From AAA044-D11 sp009705075 (GTDB lineage: Bacteria > Actinomycetota > Actinomycetes > Nanopelagicales > Nanopelagicaceae), in contig OZ254179.1 of NCBI GenBank assembly GCA_965268675.1, positions 1,054,001 to 1,118,000 on the forward strand: a DNA stretch of 64,000 bases, written 5' to 3'. This document shows, piece by piece, positions 52,440-61,341 of this stretch; position 1 is the first letter of the stretch, and every line of letters starts with the position of its first letter. Made by a program: the position numbers and the translations under genes. The notes below the pieces were generated by a model. That model searched no databases, was not told where the DNA came from, and worked only from the letters and a program-made list of their open reading frames with translations.

Positions 52440-52835
52440 TTAGTAAGCAACACCAGAAGCAACCATCACATTGCCCCATGCTAGATAGTCTCCGGTGCGG
52501 ATAACACCGACTGCGCCATAGGCAAGTTTCTTAAATTCGGCATGTGGAAGTGGGATGCATTCGGCCTTTGTCATGATTGCAGAGAGTTCTTTCGCCCGCT
52601 CATCGGCACTTGGTTGAATCTCACTGGCAAACCAGAATTGTTCGATTGGAAGTTCCAGAGTCAGCATCTTTAAGACGTCAACAACTTTTGGCAAGTTTGG
52701 TCCCATTGATAAATCGATGCACGGAACCCCTGCAGGAATTGGAAACCCTGCATCTGAAATAACTATGCGATCAAAGTGGCCAGTACGCGCAACCATGGCA
52801 GAGATATCGCGATTGATGATTCCGGTGTATTTCAT
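52440..52835 (-). CDS. rbsD: D-ribose pyranase
   Basis: 131 residues, full RbsD length: catalytic H20 (TGHFD) and D28 (ISDAGFP), with C-terminal YLAWGNVMVASGV. It interconverts pyranose and furanose forms of ribose or a related sugar. It follows the ribokinase stop by 24 bases in a minus operon. Ribose-specific transport is not encoded beside it; one of the importers here may serve. Confidence 0.9.
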   Translation of the reverse strand: MKYTGIINRDISAMVARTGHFDRIVISDAGFPIPAGVPCIDLSMGPNLPKVVDVLKMLTLELPIEQFWFASEIQPSADERAKELSAIMTKAECIPLPHAEFKKLAYGAVGVIRTGDYLAWGNVMVASGVAY

Positions 52836-52859
52836 CTTTGCTCCTTTGTTGTATTCGAG

Positions 52860-53777
52860 TTAATTGCTATTTTCAATTATAAATTTTTGTACTTCTTCTG
52901 GCGTTGGTGAAGCCATTGCAGAGCCTTTGCGAGTTACCTTTAGCGTAGCTGCATAAACCCCAAATTTGGTAGCAGCAAAGATGTCATCTCCTGATGCCAG
53001 ACGCGTTGCAAGATTTGCGCACATAGTGTCGCCGGCTCCGATGGTGTCGACAGCAGAAACTTTTGGTGCACCAATAACTTCAGATCTTTCGCCATCGGTA
53101 ACATAAGCGCCTTTTGGTCCAAGAGTTATAACAACGTACTTGCATCCAAGTTGCTTTGATAGCGCCTCTGCCTGCTTTTCCAAGTCACCTTCGATACCTG
53201 TTAGAGCTGCAGCTTCGCCTTCGTTTGGCACAACTACATCTACTAAACCTCCCCAACCGGTAAGTGGTGCGACGGGTGCAGGTGTTAGAACGACAGTTAC
53301 ATTGTTTTCTTTCGCTAATTTTGCAGCAGCTAAATTGCCATCATTTGGAAGCTCTAATTGCAGGAGCAGAATATTTGATTCAATAATTGTTTTTGAGTGG
53401 CGCGCAATATATGCCGCAGTTCCTAAATCATTCGACTGGGGAATAATGATGATTGAGTTATCGCCATCTGAAGTTTGTACCGAAATATGACCAACGCCAG
53501 TACCAAGTTCACTGCTGCGTTCGATATCGCTTGCTTGCACACCTTCGGCGCCAAAGGCTTTCATAAAATCATCACCGAAACCATCAGTACCAAGATTGCC
53601 GAGCATCGCGCTTTCGGCCCCTGCGCGACCAGCAGCAATTGCTTGATTAAAACCTTTGCCACCAAGTGCGATTGCAAAGCTCTCACCGCGAAGAGTTTCA
53701 CCACTTTCTGGACGTCGCGGCGTATATGCCACAAGATCCATCATGAAACTTCCGAAGGTTGTTACTTTCGGCTTCAC
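52860..53777 (-). CDS. rbsK: Ribokinase
   Basis: 305 residues, PfkB family: N-terminal GGKGFNQAIAAGRAG near 38-52 (ribokinase signature GGKGxNQA) and DTIGAGDTMCANLA near 244-257 with the catalytic Asp. It phosphorylates ribose at C5. It overlaps the KpsF-like isomerase by 4 bases and precedes rbsD. A deoxyribose or other pentose substrate is possible. Confidence 0.88.
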   Translation of the reverse strand: MKPKVTTFGSFMMDLVAYTPRRPESGETLRGESFAIALGGKGFNQAIAAGRAGAESAMLGNLGTDGFGDDFMKAFGAEGVQASDIERSSELGTGVGHISVQTSDGDNSIIIIPQSNDLGTAAYIARHSKTIIESNILLLQLELPNDGNLAAAKLAKENNVTVVLTPAPVAPLTGWGGLVDVVVPNEGEAAALTGIEGDLEKQAEALSKQLGCKYVVITLGPKGAYVTDGERSEVIGAPKVSAVDTIGAGDTMCANLATRLASGDDIFAATKFGVYAATLKVTRKGSAMASPTPEEVQKFIIENSN

Positions 53778-54373
53778 TTATTTGTTGCCTTGCCGAGTGT
53801 TCCTCCCGGATGGTTCTTGCCAAAATCTTTTGAAGTAAACCCACGATGTGACATAAGAGCTGATGCAATTGCATCACCAACTGCAATCGTTAGCGTTGTT
53901 GAAGTAGTTGGCGCCAAATTAAGTGGATCGGCCTCAACTTCGAAGGCGATACTGATTACCACATCTGCGCTCTTGCCTAGAGTTGAACTTGGGTTCTTTG
54001 TTATGGCAATGACTTTATTGCCCCACTCCTTGGCCATCCGAGCAATCGCATTTACCTCAGCAGTCTCACCTGAATTTGAAATTGCAAATAGAACATCGCC
54101 CGGAGTTAGCGCACCAGAATCACCGTGAAGCGCATCGCCGGCATGCATAAAGAATGATGGGGTTCCTGTGCTTGCAAGTGTTGCAGCAATTTTTGCGCCT
54201 ACAAGTCCTGACTTTCCAAGGCCCGTTACAACCACATGGCCCTTGCTCTCAACCAAGATTTCTAACGCTGGCTTGAGATTTTCTTCCAAAGTTTGCGCAA
54301 GAATTACTAAAGCAGCAATTTCAGTATTGATTGCGCTCTTTGCTGCGGCAAGTGAGTTAGTTAAATCAGCCAT
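53774..54373 (-). CDS. KpsF/GutQ-type SIS sugar-phosphate isomerase without CBS domains
   Basis: 199 residues, one SIS domain: VVTGLGKSGLVGAKIAATLAS near 48-68, GDSGALTPGDVLFAISNSGET near 84-104, AHRGFTSKDFGKNHPGG-like end that reads SHRGFTSKDFGKNHPGG here (about 178-194). E. coli KdsD is ~328 residues with two CBS domains, which are absent. It converts a ketose-5-phosphate such as ribulose-5-P to an aldose phosphate. In a Gram-positive-type organism a KDO role is unlikely; catabolic pentose use fits better. It overlaps rbsK by 4 and the aldehyde dehydrogenase by 8 bases. Confidence 0.85.
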   Translation of the reverse strand: MADLTNSLAAAKSAINTEIAALVILAQTLEENLKPALEILVESKGHVVVTGLGKSGLVGAKIAATLASTGTPSFFMHAGDALHGDSGALTPGDVLFAISNSGETAEVNAIARMAKEWGNKVIAITKNPSSTLGKSADVVISIAFEVEADPLNLAPTTSTTLTIAVGDAIASALMSHRGFTSKDFGKNHPGGTLGKATNK

Positions 54374-55871
54374 TTATAACTCGGCTAAGTCCAAATGGAT
54401 TTGCTTCTTGAAGTGCTGGTGGAAGCAGGGCATCTATAAAGTTCTGATAAGCAACCGGACGCATGAATCGATAGATTGAATCTAGACCGACCGAAGTTGT
54501 GTGGCTTGATGATGCAGGAAATTGGCCACCATGTTGCATGGCTGCCGTGACAGCAACTGCAGTTGGAAAACCATTCATGATTACGCGGCCAGCAAGCTGG
54601 GTCAGGGCTTCAACTAACTTTGAAACATCTTCCTCAGTAGTTACATGCAAGCTTGCGGTCAACTGTCCTTCGAGTTTTCCTGCTACATCTAAAAACTTAG
54701 CGAAATCTGCTCGAATAATTACCGTCGTAGGGCCGAAGTGTTCTTCAAGTAGCTCGCTATTTTTAAAGGCATCTGCCCAGTCGACGACAAAGACTGTAGG
54801 GGTTACACCAAAACCACCATCAGTTGGCTTGCCAGCAAAAATCTTCAGGGAAGAGCTCTTGGCAAGATCTGAAATGGCAGATGTAAAACGATCGGCAATT
54901 CCCTTATTTAGAAGTGGCGCTACTGCAATTGTTGCAAAGTAAGTTTCAATCTCGGTGATGAAGGCATCGCCTTCGCTGCCGGTTGGGACAATTAAAATTC
55001 CAGGCTTTGTGCAGAATTGACCAGATCCTAGAGTTGCAGAATCCATTGCCGCTTTTGCCAAATCAGCAGCCTTGCCGGCAAGTGAGTTTGGTGAGAAGAA
55101 AACTGGATTTAAAGATCCCATTTCGGCATAAACCGGAATTGGAACTTCACGCTTTGCACTTATATCCATCAGAATCTTACCGACTTTTCCAGATCCAGTA
55201 AATCCGATTGCAGTTATATCCGGGTGGCCTGCAATCCAATGAGTAATTTCAGGATTTAGCCCTTCAACAAGTCCAAAAGCGTCGGCCGAAATTCCACACT
55301 CTTTTAAGCCTGCAACAACTGCTTCATGCATCAAGCGACAAGTATTTGGATGTGAAGGATGTGCCTTAACAACTATGGGACAACCAGCTGCAAGTGCGGA
55401 TGCACTGTCACCACCGATAACTGAGAATGCAAAAGGGAAATTACTTGCGGCGAAAATTCCAACAACTCCGAGCGCTTGATTGGCTTTTCTGATATCTGGA
55501 CGAGGCGCTGGAACCCAATTTGCATCTGGGCGATCAATGATTGCCTGATAATGCGCGCCCGATTCAACCAACTTTGCAAATTGCTCTAATTGAAAAACTG
55601 TTCGTGAAAGTTCTCCGGTTAAGCGACCGTTCGGTAGCGCAGTTTCGAGCATTCCAACCTCAATTAACTTTTCGCGTCGAGCTTCAATTTCTCTGCCTAT
55701 TGCGCGAAGTATTACGGCCCGCTCTTTTGGTGAAGTTGCAGAAAATGAACTTTTTGTAGCTACTGCTTTAGAGATTAGACCTGATACATCTGATGCAGAC
55801 ATCTCTGTGATTGGATCACCGAATGCCGATCCAGTAGTCGGGTCAACGGCCTGAAATGTGGATGCAGTCAT
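54366..55871 (-). CDS. 2-oxoglutarate-semialdehyde (2,5-dioxovalerate) dehydrogenase-like ALDH
   Basis: 501 residues from ATG 55871; a TTG two codons upstream is less likely, and TAGAGT lies 7 bases before the ATG, suggesting a leaderless mRNA. Catalytic Cys is in GSGQFCTKPG (~287) and Glu in AEMGSLNPVF (~253). FAASNFPFAFSVIGGDSASALAAG (pattern around 136-159) is typical of the ketoglutarate-semialdehyde branch. It oxidises the semialdehyde, the last step of non-phosphorylative pentose or uronate routes, to 2-oxoglutarate with NAD(P). First gene of the operon with kpsF-like, rbsK and rbsD. Confidence 0.85.
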   Translation of the reverse strand: MTASTFQAVDPTTGSAFGDPITEMSASDVSGLISKAVATKSSFSATSPKERAVILRAIGREIEARREKLIEVGMLETALPNGRLTGELSRTVFQLEQFAKLVESGAHYQAIIDRPDANWVPAPRPDIRKANQALGVVGIFAASNFPFAFSVIGGDSASALAAGCPIVVKAHPSHPNTCRLMHEAVVAGLKECGISADAFGLVEGLNPEITHWIAGHPDITAIGFTGSGKVGKILMDISAKREVPIPVYAEMGSLNPVFFSPNSLAGKAADLAKAAMDSATLGSGQFCTKPGILIVPTGSEGDAFITEIETYFATIAVAPLLNKGIADRFTSAISDLAKSSSLKIFAGKPTDGGFGVTPTVFVVDWADAFKNSELLEEHFGPTTVIIRADFAKFLDVAGKLEGQLTASLHVTTEEDVSKLVEALTQLAGRVIMNGFPTAVAVTAAMQHGGQFPASSSHTTSVGLDSIYRFMRPVAYQNFIDALLPPALQEANPFGLSRVING

Positions 55872-55925
55872 GTGCAAACTCTAGCGCGATAGGGGTGGCA
55901 CTCGGTAACTCGAAGGAGGGCCGAT

Positions 55926-57173
55926 TTGCATCTGAAAGGATTAGGCATGCGCACAATTTCGATTGCTGAATTCAAACGCGTCCTTCTAGATATTCCAGAT
56001 AACCCCCGCGTCTTAGCATCCGGAAACTTCGCGACTCCAACCACACTTTTAAATGCATTTGATTCGGTAATTCCGAAATATAACCTGCATATGTTAAATG
56101 CTCAGCTGGGCATTCCTGATCGCGAAGGCGTTACCTATGAGAGCGCATTTGTAGGGCCTGGGATGCGCAAATCCCCACGATTGAATTATGTTCCCTCTCG
56201 CCTGAGTTTATTGCCGGTATTAATTCGTGATCATTTGATTCCAGATATTGTCTTAATTCATACATCTGCAAGACGGTTCGATACAGTTTCACTTGGAACT
56301 GAGGTAAATATCCTGCCCGCCGCAATTGAAACTGTTCGTGCACGCGGTGGCATCGTTGTTGCGCAATCAAATAAGAATATGCCTTACACATATGGCGATG
56401 CCCAGATTTATGAGAATGAGATTGATTTCCTAATCGAGGTTGATGAACCACTCCAAGAACACCATCCAAAACCGCTCACGCCAATCGCGAAAGCAATTGG
56501 CCAAAAAATTGCAGAGCTTGTTAAAGATTCTTCAACGTTGCAAATGGGCATCGGCGCTGTCCCCGATGCAGTTCTAGAGCTTCTTCAGAATCGGAGCGGG
56601 CTTCGCATCTGGACTGAGATGTTTAGTGATGGAGTTTTGAATTTGCATAAAGCCGATGCTCTTGATGATGAAGTCCCAATCACGGCCTCGTTTCTATTTG
56701 GCTCGCGAGAACTTTATGACTGGGTAAATCTAAACCGACGAGTTCAGATGTTGCGAACTGAAAAAACAAATGACCCAAGTTTGATTGCAAAACAGGCTCG
56801 AATGACTTCGGTGAACGCAGCCTTGCAAGTTGATTTATATGATCAAGCAAATGCCTCGCGAGTTAACGGAGAGATTCATTCAGGATTTGGCGGATCGACC
56901 GATTTTATTGTTGGCGCGCTACATTCACGTGGCGGTCACTCTTTTATGGCACTTCCCTCTTGGCACAAGAACACAAATAAATCGACGATTGTTCCCTTGA
57001 TTGATTCGGCAGTTACAAGCTTCCAACACTCTTATGTTGTAACCGAAAATGGCGTTGCTAAATGCTTTGGTAAATCGCAGGCTGAACAAGCCCAAAATAT
57101 TATTAATTATGCCGCCCATATAGATGCTAGAGAAGATCTCGCAGCCGCAGGTAAGAAAATGGGGCTCTTTTAA
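55926..57173 (+). CDS. Acetyl-CoA hydrolase/transferase family (4-hydroxybutyrate CoA-transferase-like)
   Basis: 415 residues, two Rossmann-like halves. The catalytic Glu is E231 in RIWTEMFSDGV; QMGIGAVPDAVLELL near 206-220 and GGSTDFIVGALHSRGG near 319-334 are family motifs. The TTG at 55926 has a perfect AAGGAGG six bases upstream; ATG 55950 has GAAAGGA and is a good alternative. It moves CoA between acetyl-CoA and a C4 or other carboxylate. Divergent from the semialdehyde dehydrogenase; it ends exactly against prmC. Any link to sugar catabolism is inference. Confidence 0.87.
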   Translation: MHLKGLGMRTISIAEFKRVLLDIPDNPRVLASGNFATPTTLLNAFDSVIPKYNLHMLNAQLGIPDREGVTYESAFVGPGMRKSPRLNYVPSRLSLLPVLIRDHLIPDIVLIHTSARRFDTVSLGTEVNILPAAIETVRARGGIVVAQSNKNMPYTYGDAQIYENEIDFLIEVDEPLQEHHPKPLTPIAKAIGQKIAELVKDSSTLQMGIGAVPDAVLELLQNRSGLRIWTEMFSDGVLNLHKADALDDEVPITASFLFGSRELYDWVNLNRRVQMLRTEKTNDPSLIAKQARMTSVNAALQVDLYDQANASRVNGEIHSGFGGSTDFIVGALHSRGGHSFMALPSWHKNTNKSTIVPLIDSAVTSFQHSYVVTENGVAKCFGKSQAEQAQNIINYAAHIDAREDLAAAGKKMGLF

Positions 57174-58019
57174 CTATTTACGTCGTGCAGTTGTGAACCG
57201 TGGTCGATCTGTTAAATCCCGGTGCAGCGCAATCGTTTCAAAATCAGCAGCCAATTCGCGAGCAATGAGTGGCCCTTGCAACTCATTATGTTCGATCGCA
57301 AATAGCCCGCCAGCCTTAAGTAGCCTTGCTGCTGCCACAATAAATTTAAGTGGCGCTTCCATTCCATTTGCAGGTCCACCGAATAAGGCTTCGCTAGGTT
57401 CAAAATTCAACTCTTGCGGAATTTGCGCGCCGTCCGGCAAGTAAGGCGGGTTAGCGACAACTACATCGCATTTAATCCCTTCTAGCGCTGCGACAACATC
57501 CTCTTTAACAACTCGAACATTGACATCATGCTTTGCAATATTTCGTTCTAACCATGGAATCGCTTCTTGCGATCTCTCAACCGCAACAATATGCACAAGT
57601 TTTTTACCTGCAGTTTCTGATGCAATAGAGATTGCAATTGCTCCTGTTCCAGATCCAAGATCGACCAAACTCACTGGGTCTGCGAAGGTATTTAACTGAT
57701 GCAGAACTTCATCTACCAAGCTCTCGGTTTCGGGTCTTGGAATAAGCACTCCCGGCCCAACTTCATATTCTAAATATCGAAATGGCGCGCTTCCAATAAT
57801 GTACTGAGTTGGTTTACCAGTTAAGCGTTCTGCTATAGCCTGGTTATAAATCTCTTTGGCTTCTAGAGCTTGTTCGTCACTTAACTCAATTACCCGACCA
57901 TGAAGTTCCATGCGATTTACACCAAGTGCGTGCGCTAGCAAAAGTTCAGCTTCGACCGGTGCAATATCTTTTGTTGCAAGCTGGTCTTTACCAAACTTCA
58001 ATAATTCTTTAACGATCAC
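57174..58019 (-). CDS. prmC: Release-factor glutamine methyltransferase
   Basis: 281 residues: N-terminal helical domain (~1-75), SAM motif VDLGSGTGAIAI near 119-130 and the NPPY motif near 190-193 that binds the target glutamine. It methylates the GGQ glutamine of release factors RF1/RF2. It overlaps the prfA stop by 11 bases with a GTG start, coupling it to its substrate's gene. Its stop abuts that of the convergent CoA-transferase. Confidence 0.93.
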   Translation of the reverse strand: MIVKELLKFGKDQLATKDIAPVEAELLLAHALGVNRMELHGRVIELSDEQALEAKEIYNQAIAERLTGKPTQYIIGSAPFRYLEYEVGPGVLIPRPETESLVDEVLHQLNTFADPVSLVDLGSGTGAIAISIASETAGKKLVHIVAVERSQEAIPWLERNIAKHDVNVRVVKEDVVAALEGIKCDVVVANPPYLPDGAQIPQELNFEPSEALFGGPANGMEAPLKFIVAAARLLKAGGLFAIEHNELQGPLIARELAADFETIALHRDLTDRPRFTTARRK

Positions 58020-59106
58020 CTGAGGCCAATTTCGCGGTCTTGTCAGCTTCTAATAGCGCTTCAATTACTGGATCCAAATCGCCATTCAATACTGCATCTA
58101 AGTTATTTGATTTGAAGTTAACGCGGTGATCACTCAATCGGTTCTCTGGAAAGTTATAGGTACGAATTCGCTCGGAACGATCAACAGTGCGAACCTGTGA
58201 CTTACGTGCAGCCATCGCCTCAGCATCGGCTTGCTCTTGGGCGTGTGCTAAAAGACGAGCGCGCAAGATGCGCATTGCAGACTCTTTGTTCTGTAATTGT
58301 GATTTTTCGTTCTGACATGAGACGACAACTCCAGTAGGAATATGAGTAATTCGAACCGCAGAGTCAGTTGTGTTAACGGATTGACCGCCAGGACCTGATG
58401 AACGATAAACATCGATACGTAAATCTTGTTGGCGAATTTCAACATCTACTTCATCTGCTTCGGCAAGAATTAGAACGCCTGCTGCCGAGGTGTGAATACG
58501 GCCTTGCGATTCAGTTTCCGGAACTCTTTGTACTCGATGCACGCCACCTTCAAACTTCAACTTTGCATATGGCGATTTACCTGGCTCTGCTACCCCTTTG
58601 GATTTAATTGCCATTGAAATTTCTTTGTAGCCGCCCATTTCAGAGTCGGCATAATCAATAATTTCAGTCTTCCAACCTTGGCGCTCAGCAAATCGTTGAT
58701 ACATGCGAAGCAGATCTCCAGCAAATAGCGCGGATTCATCGCCACCGGCTCCGGCTTTGATTTCCAAAATAACATCACGATCATCGTTAGGGTCGCGCGG
58801 TAACAGCAACTCTTCTAAGGATGTCTCTGTTTCTTGCAGCTTTGCTTCGAGTGCAGGAATTTCTGAAGCGAAATCTGCGTCATCGGCCGCCATCTCTCTT
58901 CCTGCTGCCAAATCTTCAGTTGCCGATTTCCAAGCGCGATATCCCGCGATTACCGGACCTAGATGCGCATAACGCTTTCCAAGTTGGCGAGCCTTACCTT
59001 GATCAGAGTGGATTGATGGATCAGCCATCTCTTTTTCTAAAACTTCATACTCTGCCAAAAGGGCATGGACGGATGCGAAACGATCAGGTGTTGAATCTGC
59101 TGCCAT
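58009..59106 (-). CDS. prfA: Peptide chain release factor 1
   Basis: 365 residues from ATG 59106. A TTG five codons upstream lies inside the ribosome site (GGAGG, 8 bases before the ATG), so 59106 is the real start. The GGQ loop reads SSGPGGQSVNTTDSAVR (around 227-243) and the stop-codon-reading PxT-type region lies before it. It reads UAA and UAG stop codons. Between rpmE and prfA stands a strong terminator, so prfA must have its own promoter or depend on read-through. Confidence 0.95.
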   Translation of the reverse strand: MAADSTPDRFASVHALLAEYEVLEKEMADPSIHSDQGKARQLGKRYAHLGPVIAGYRAWKSATEDLAAGREMAADDADFASEIPALEAKLQETETSLEELLLPRDPNDDRDVILEIKAGAGGDESALFAGDLLRMYQRFAERQGWKTEIIDYADSEMGGYKEISMAIKSKGVAEPGKSPYAKLKFEGGVHRVQRVPETESQGRIHTSAAGVLILAEADEVDVEIRQQDLRIDVYRSSGPGGQSVNTTDSAVRITHIPTGVVVSCQNEKSQLQNKESAMRILRARLLAHAQEQADAEAMAARKSQVRTVDRSERIRTYNFPENRLSDHRVNFKSNNLDAVLNGDLDPVIEALLEADKTAKLASGDR

Positions 59107-59149
59107 TTTCACTTCCTCCAAACTTTTTAAGTGATATTTTTCTTAGAAA

Positions 59150-59202
59150 TAAAAAAGACCGCACGTATTCACATTGAGTGAACACACTGCGGTCTCTTAA
59201 AA
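59150..59202 (-). terminator. Intrinsic terminator after rpmE
   Basis: AGACCGCA (59156-59163) pairs with TGCGGTCT (59188-59195); an inner TTCAC/GTGAA stem (59168-59172 with 59178-59182) extends it. In minus sense it is followed by TTTTTTA. It lies directly after the rpmE stop. Confidence 0.9.
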
Positions 59203-59205
59203 AAG

Positions 59206-59421
59206 CTAGTTAGTTGTTGATGCTCCGAAGCGCTTTTCGAACTTAGCTACGCGGCCACCAGTATCGAGAATACGTTGCTTGCCGGTGTAGAACGGGTGGC
59301 AAACTGAACAAACTTCGACGTAGATTGAACCTGATTCTTTTGTGCTGCGGGTTGTGAATACTTCACCGCAACCACATGTAACAGTGGTCTCTACATAATT
59401 TGGATGAATCTCGTTCTTCAT
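59206..59421 (-). CDS. rpmE: 50S ribosomal protein L31, zinc type
   Basis: 71 residues, full length. The zinc cysteines C16, C18, C38 and C41 are all present, so this is the zinc-containing (C+) form. AGGAGA nine bases upstream of ATG 59421 is a good ribosome site. It is followed by a strong terminator and lies between rho and prfA, as in many Actinobacteria. Confidence 0.96.
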   Translation of the reverse strand: MKNEIHPNYVETTVTCGCGEVFTTRSTKESGSIYVEVCSVCHPFYTGKQRILDTGGRVAKFEKRFGASTTN

Positions 59422-59503
59422 TTTTCGTATCTCCTAGGTTTTGACTGGATCGGTTATTAGCCGTGAACCAGTGCGAGGTTGAAGGATAGCCCGATAGGGG
59501 CAA

Positions 59504-59533
59504 TTTCCTGAAATTTCCTGAAATCCCCGGAAA
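59504..59533. repeat. Three tandem 10-bp palindrome-like units between rho and rpmE
   Basis: TTTCCTGAAA (59504-59513), TTTCCTGAAA (59514-59523) and TCCCCGGAAA (59524-59533) are adjacent. Each is close to an inverted repeat with a 2-base centre. They begin 7 bases after the rho stop in minus sense and could be a regulatory site for rpmE or an mRNA 3' structure. Confidence 0.6.
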
Positions 59534-59540
59534 ATTAGGT

Positions 59541-61175
59541 TCAGCTTCCGTTGGTAGAAGTGCCACCTTCAGAGGTTGTAGTCTTCTGGATCTGCATCAA
59601 GAACTCCACATTCGACTTCGTGCCCTTCATCTTTTCAAGAAGAAGTTCAAGTGCCTGTTGTGGCTCGAGCGCATGAAGTACGCGACGCAAACGCCAAACA
59701 ATATTAAGTTCTTCAGTTCCCATAAGGATTTCTTCCTTACGAGTTCCAGATGCAACAACATCAACGGCTGGGAAGATGCGCTTATCTGCAAATTTACGGT
59801 TCAAGATAAGTTCCATATTTCCAGTTCCCTTGAACTCTTCGAAAATAACTTCATCCATCTTCGAGCCAGTATCAATAAGAGCAGTTGCAAGAATTGTTAG
59901 TGAGCCACCATTTTCAACGTTACGAGCTGCTCCGAAGAACTTCTTTGGTGGATACAGTGCTGCAGAATCAACACCACCCGACAAGATACGTCCAGATGCT
60001 GGTGCTGCAATGTTGTATGCGCGGCCAAGACGAGTAATTGAGTCAAGAAGTACGACAACATCGTGGCCGAGTTCTACCAAACGCTTTGCACGTTCGATTG
60101 CAAGTTCAGCAACAGAGGTGTGATCATCAGCCGGACGATCGAAGGTTGAAGCAATAACTTCACCCTTGATTGAACGCTGCATATCGGTAACTTCTTCTGG
60201 GCGCTCATCAACTAGAACAACCATCAAGTGACATTCTGGATTGTTTGTTGTTATTGCATTCGCAATTGATTGTAGAACCATTGTCTTACCAGCTTTTGGT
60301 GGCGAAACAATAAGTCCACGTTGACCCTTACCAATAGGTGAAATCAAATCGATTACGCGGGTTGTAAGAATATTTGGTTCGGTCTCTAAGCGCAGACGCT
60401 CCTGCGGATAAAGTGGAACTAACTTCGCAAATTCAACTCGTTCTTTTGAACTCTCAGGATCTGCGCCGTTAACAGTTTCAACTCGAACAAGTGCGTTGAA
60501 CTTCTCTTTGCGTTCACCTTCATGAGGCTGGCGAACAGACCCGGTAATTACATCTCCTTTACGAAGTCCGTAGCGACGAACTTGTTGAAGTGAAACATAG
60601 ACATCATTTGGGCTAGCCAAGTAGCCACCGGTGCGGATAAATGCATAATTTTCGAGAATATCTAATAGGCCGCCAACTGGAAGCAATACATCATCTTCAG
60701 AGATGACAATCTCTCGCTCTTCGCGGTTTCCGCGTTCACGGAATCGATTATTACGATCTCCACGGTCACCACGATCTCGGCGATTATTGTGACGATCATT
60801 TCGATCGTTCCGGTTGTTGTTCCCGCCGCCAGTCCATTCTTTCTTATTCACATCGGCATCAGAAGCATCATTTGGGTTAGAGCCTTGATTCTCCCCATCA
60901 TCGCCATCGTTCTGGTTGCTGTTATTACTGTTGTTATTTGAATTCTTATTTCCACCTTTGCGGCGGGCATCGCGTTCTGCGCGACGAGCTTCGCGTTCTG
61001 CCTTTGCGGCATCGCGGTTTGCGGCTTGCAGATCGCCAATAGCCTGAACTAGATCAGGTTTCTTCATTGTTGCGGCATCTTCGATACCAAGTTGGCCTGC
61101 GACTTTCTTAAGCTCAGGAAGGAGCATCGCTGAAAGTTCGCCAGATTCTTTTGCACTAGCTTTTGTAGTTGCCAT
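59541..61175 (-). CDS. rho: Transcription termination factor Rho
   Basis: 544 residues, longer than the ~420 of E. coli because of an Arg/Asn/Asp-rich, low-complexity insertion at ~50-155 between the N-terminal helical bundle and the cold-shock RNA-binding domain (VLLPVGGLLDILENYAFIRTGG, ~163-184). Walker A GLIVSPPKAGKTM is near 292-304; DERPEEVTDM near 336-345 and the R-loop region follow. It is a hexameric RNA helicase ending untranslated transcripts. Upstream is a 166-base leader after thrB. Confidence 0.96.
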   Translation of the reverse strand: MATTKASAKESGELSAMLLPELKKVAGQLGIEDAATMKKPDLVQAIGDLQAANRDAAKAEREARRAERDARRKGGNKNSNNNSNNSNQNDGDDGENQGSNPNDASDADVNKKEWTGGGNNNRNDRNDRHNNRRDRGDRGDRNNRFRERGNREEREIVISEDDVLLPVGGLLDILENYAFIRTGGYLASPNDVYVSLQQVRRYGLRKGDVITGSVRQPHEGERKEKFNALVRVETVNGADPESSKERVEFAKLVPLYPQERLRLETEPNILTTRVIDLISPIGKGQRGLIVSPPKAGKTMVLQSIANAITTNNPECHLMVVLVDERPEEVTDMQRSIKGEVIASTFDRPADDHTSVAELAIERAKRLVELGHDVVVLLDSITRLGRAYNIAAPASGRILSGGVDSAALYPPKKFFGAARNVENGGSLTILATALIDTGSKMDEVIFEEFKGTGNMELILNRKFADKRIFPAVDVVASGTRKEEILMGTEELNIVWRLRRVLHALEPQQALELLLEKMKGTKSNVEFLMQIQKTTTSEGGTSTNGS

Positions 61176-61341
61176 ATATTTTTTACTTTTTCATTTCTGT
61201 GTTTGCGCTAAAGGAAAGAGTTTTGATTTAGCGAATTTTTGGATTATCTAGATTTACTTACCGATAATTTCTCGGCTACCAGATGAGGGAAAACTTAGCA
61301 TACGAACCTAGCCTTGGGCAAAACTGCTGGACCCCAGTGGA

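Noticed and set aside
53475..54128. Long plus-strand frame (217 codons) opposite rbsK and the SIS isomerase
   Set aside because: Composition is atypical, no ribosome site, and both minus-strand genes have intact family motifs across the whole region.
59107..59121. TTG at 59121 as the prfA start
   Set aside because: It overlaps the ribosome site GGAGG; the ATG at 59106 is correctly spaced and matches RF1 N-termini.
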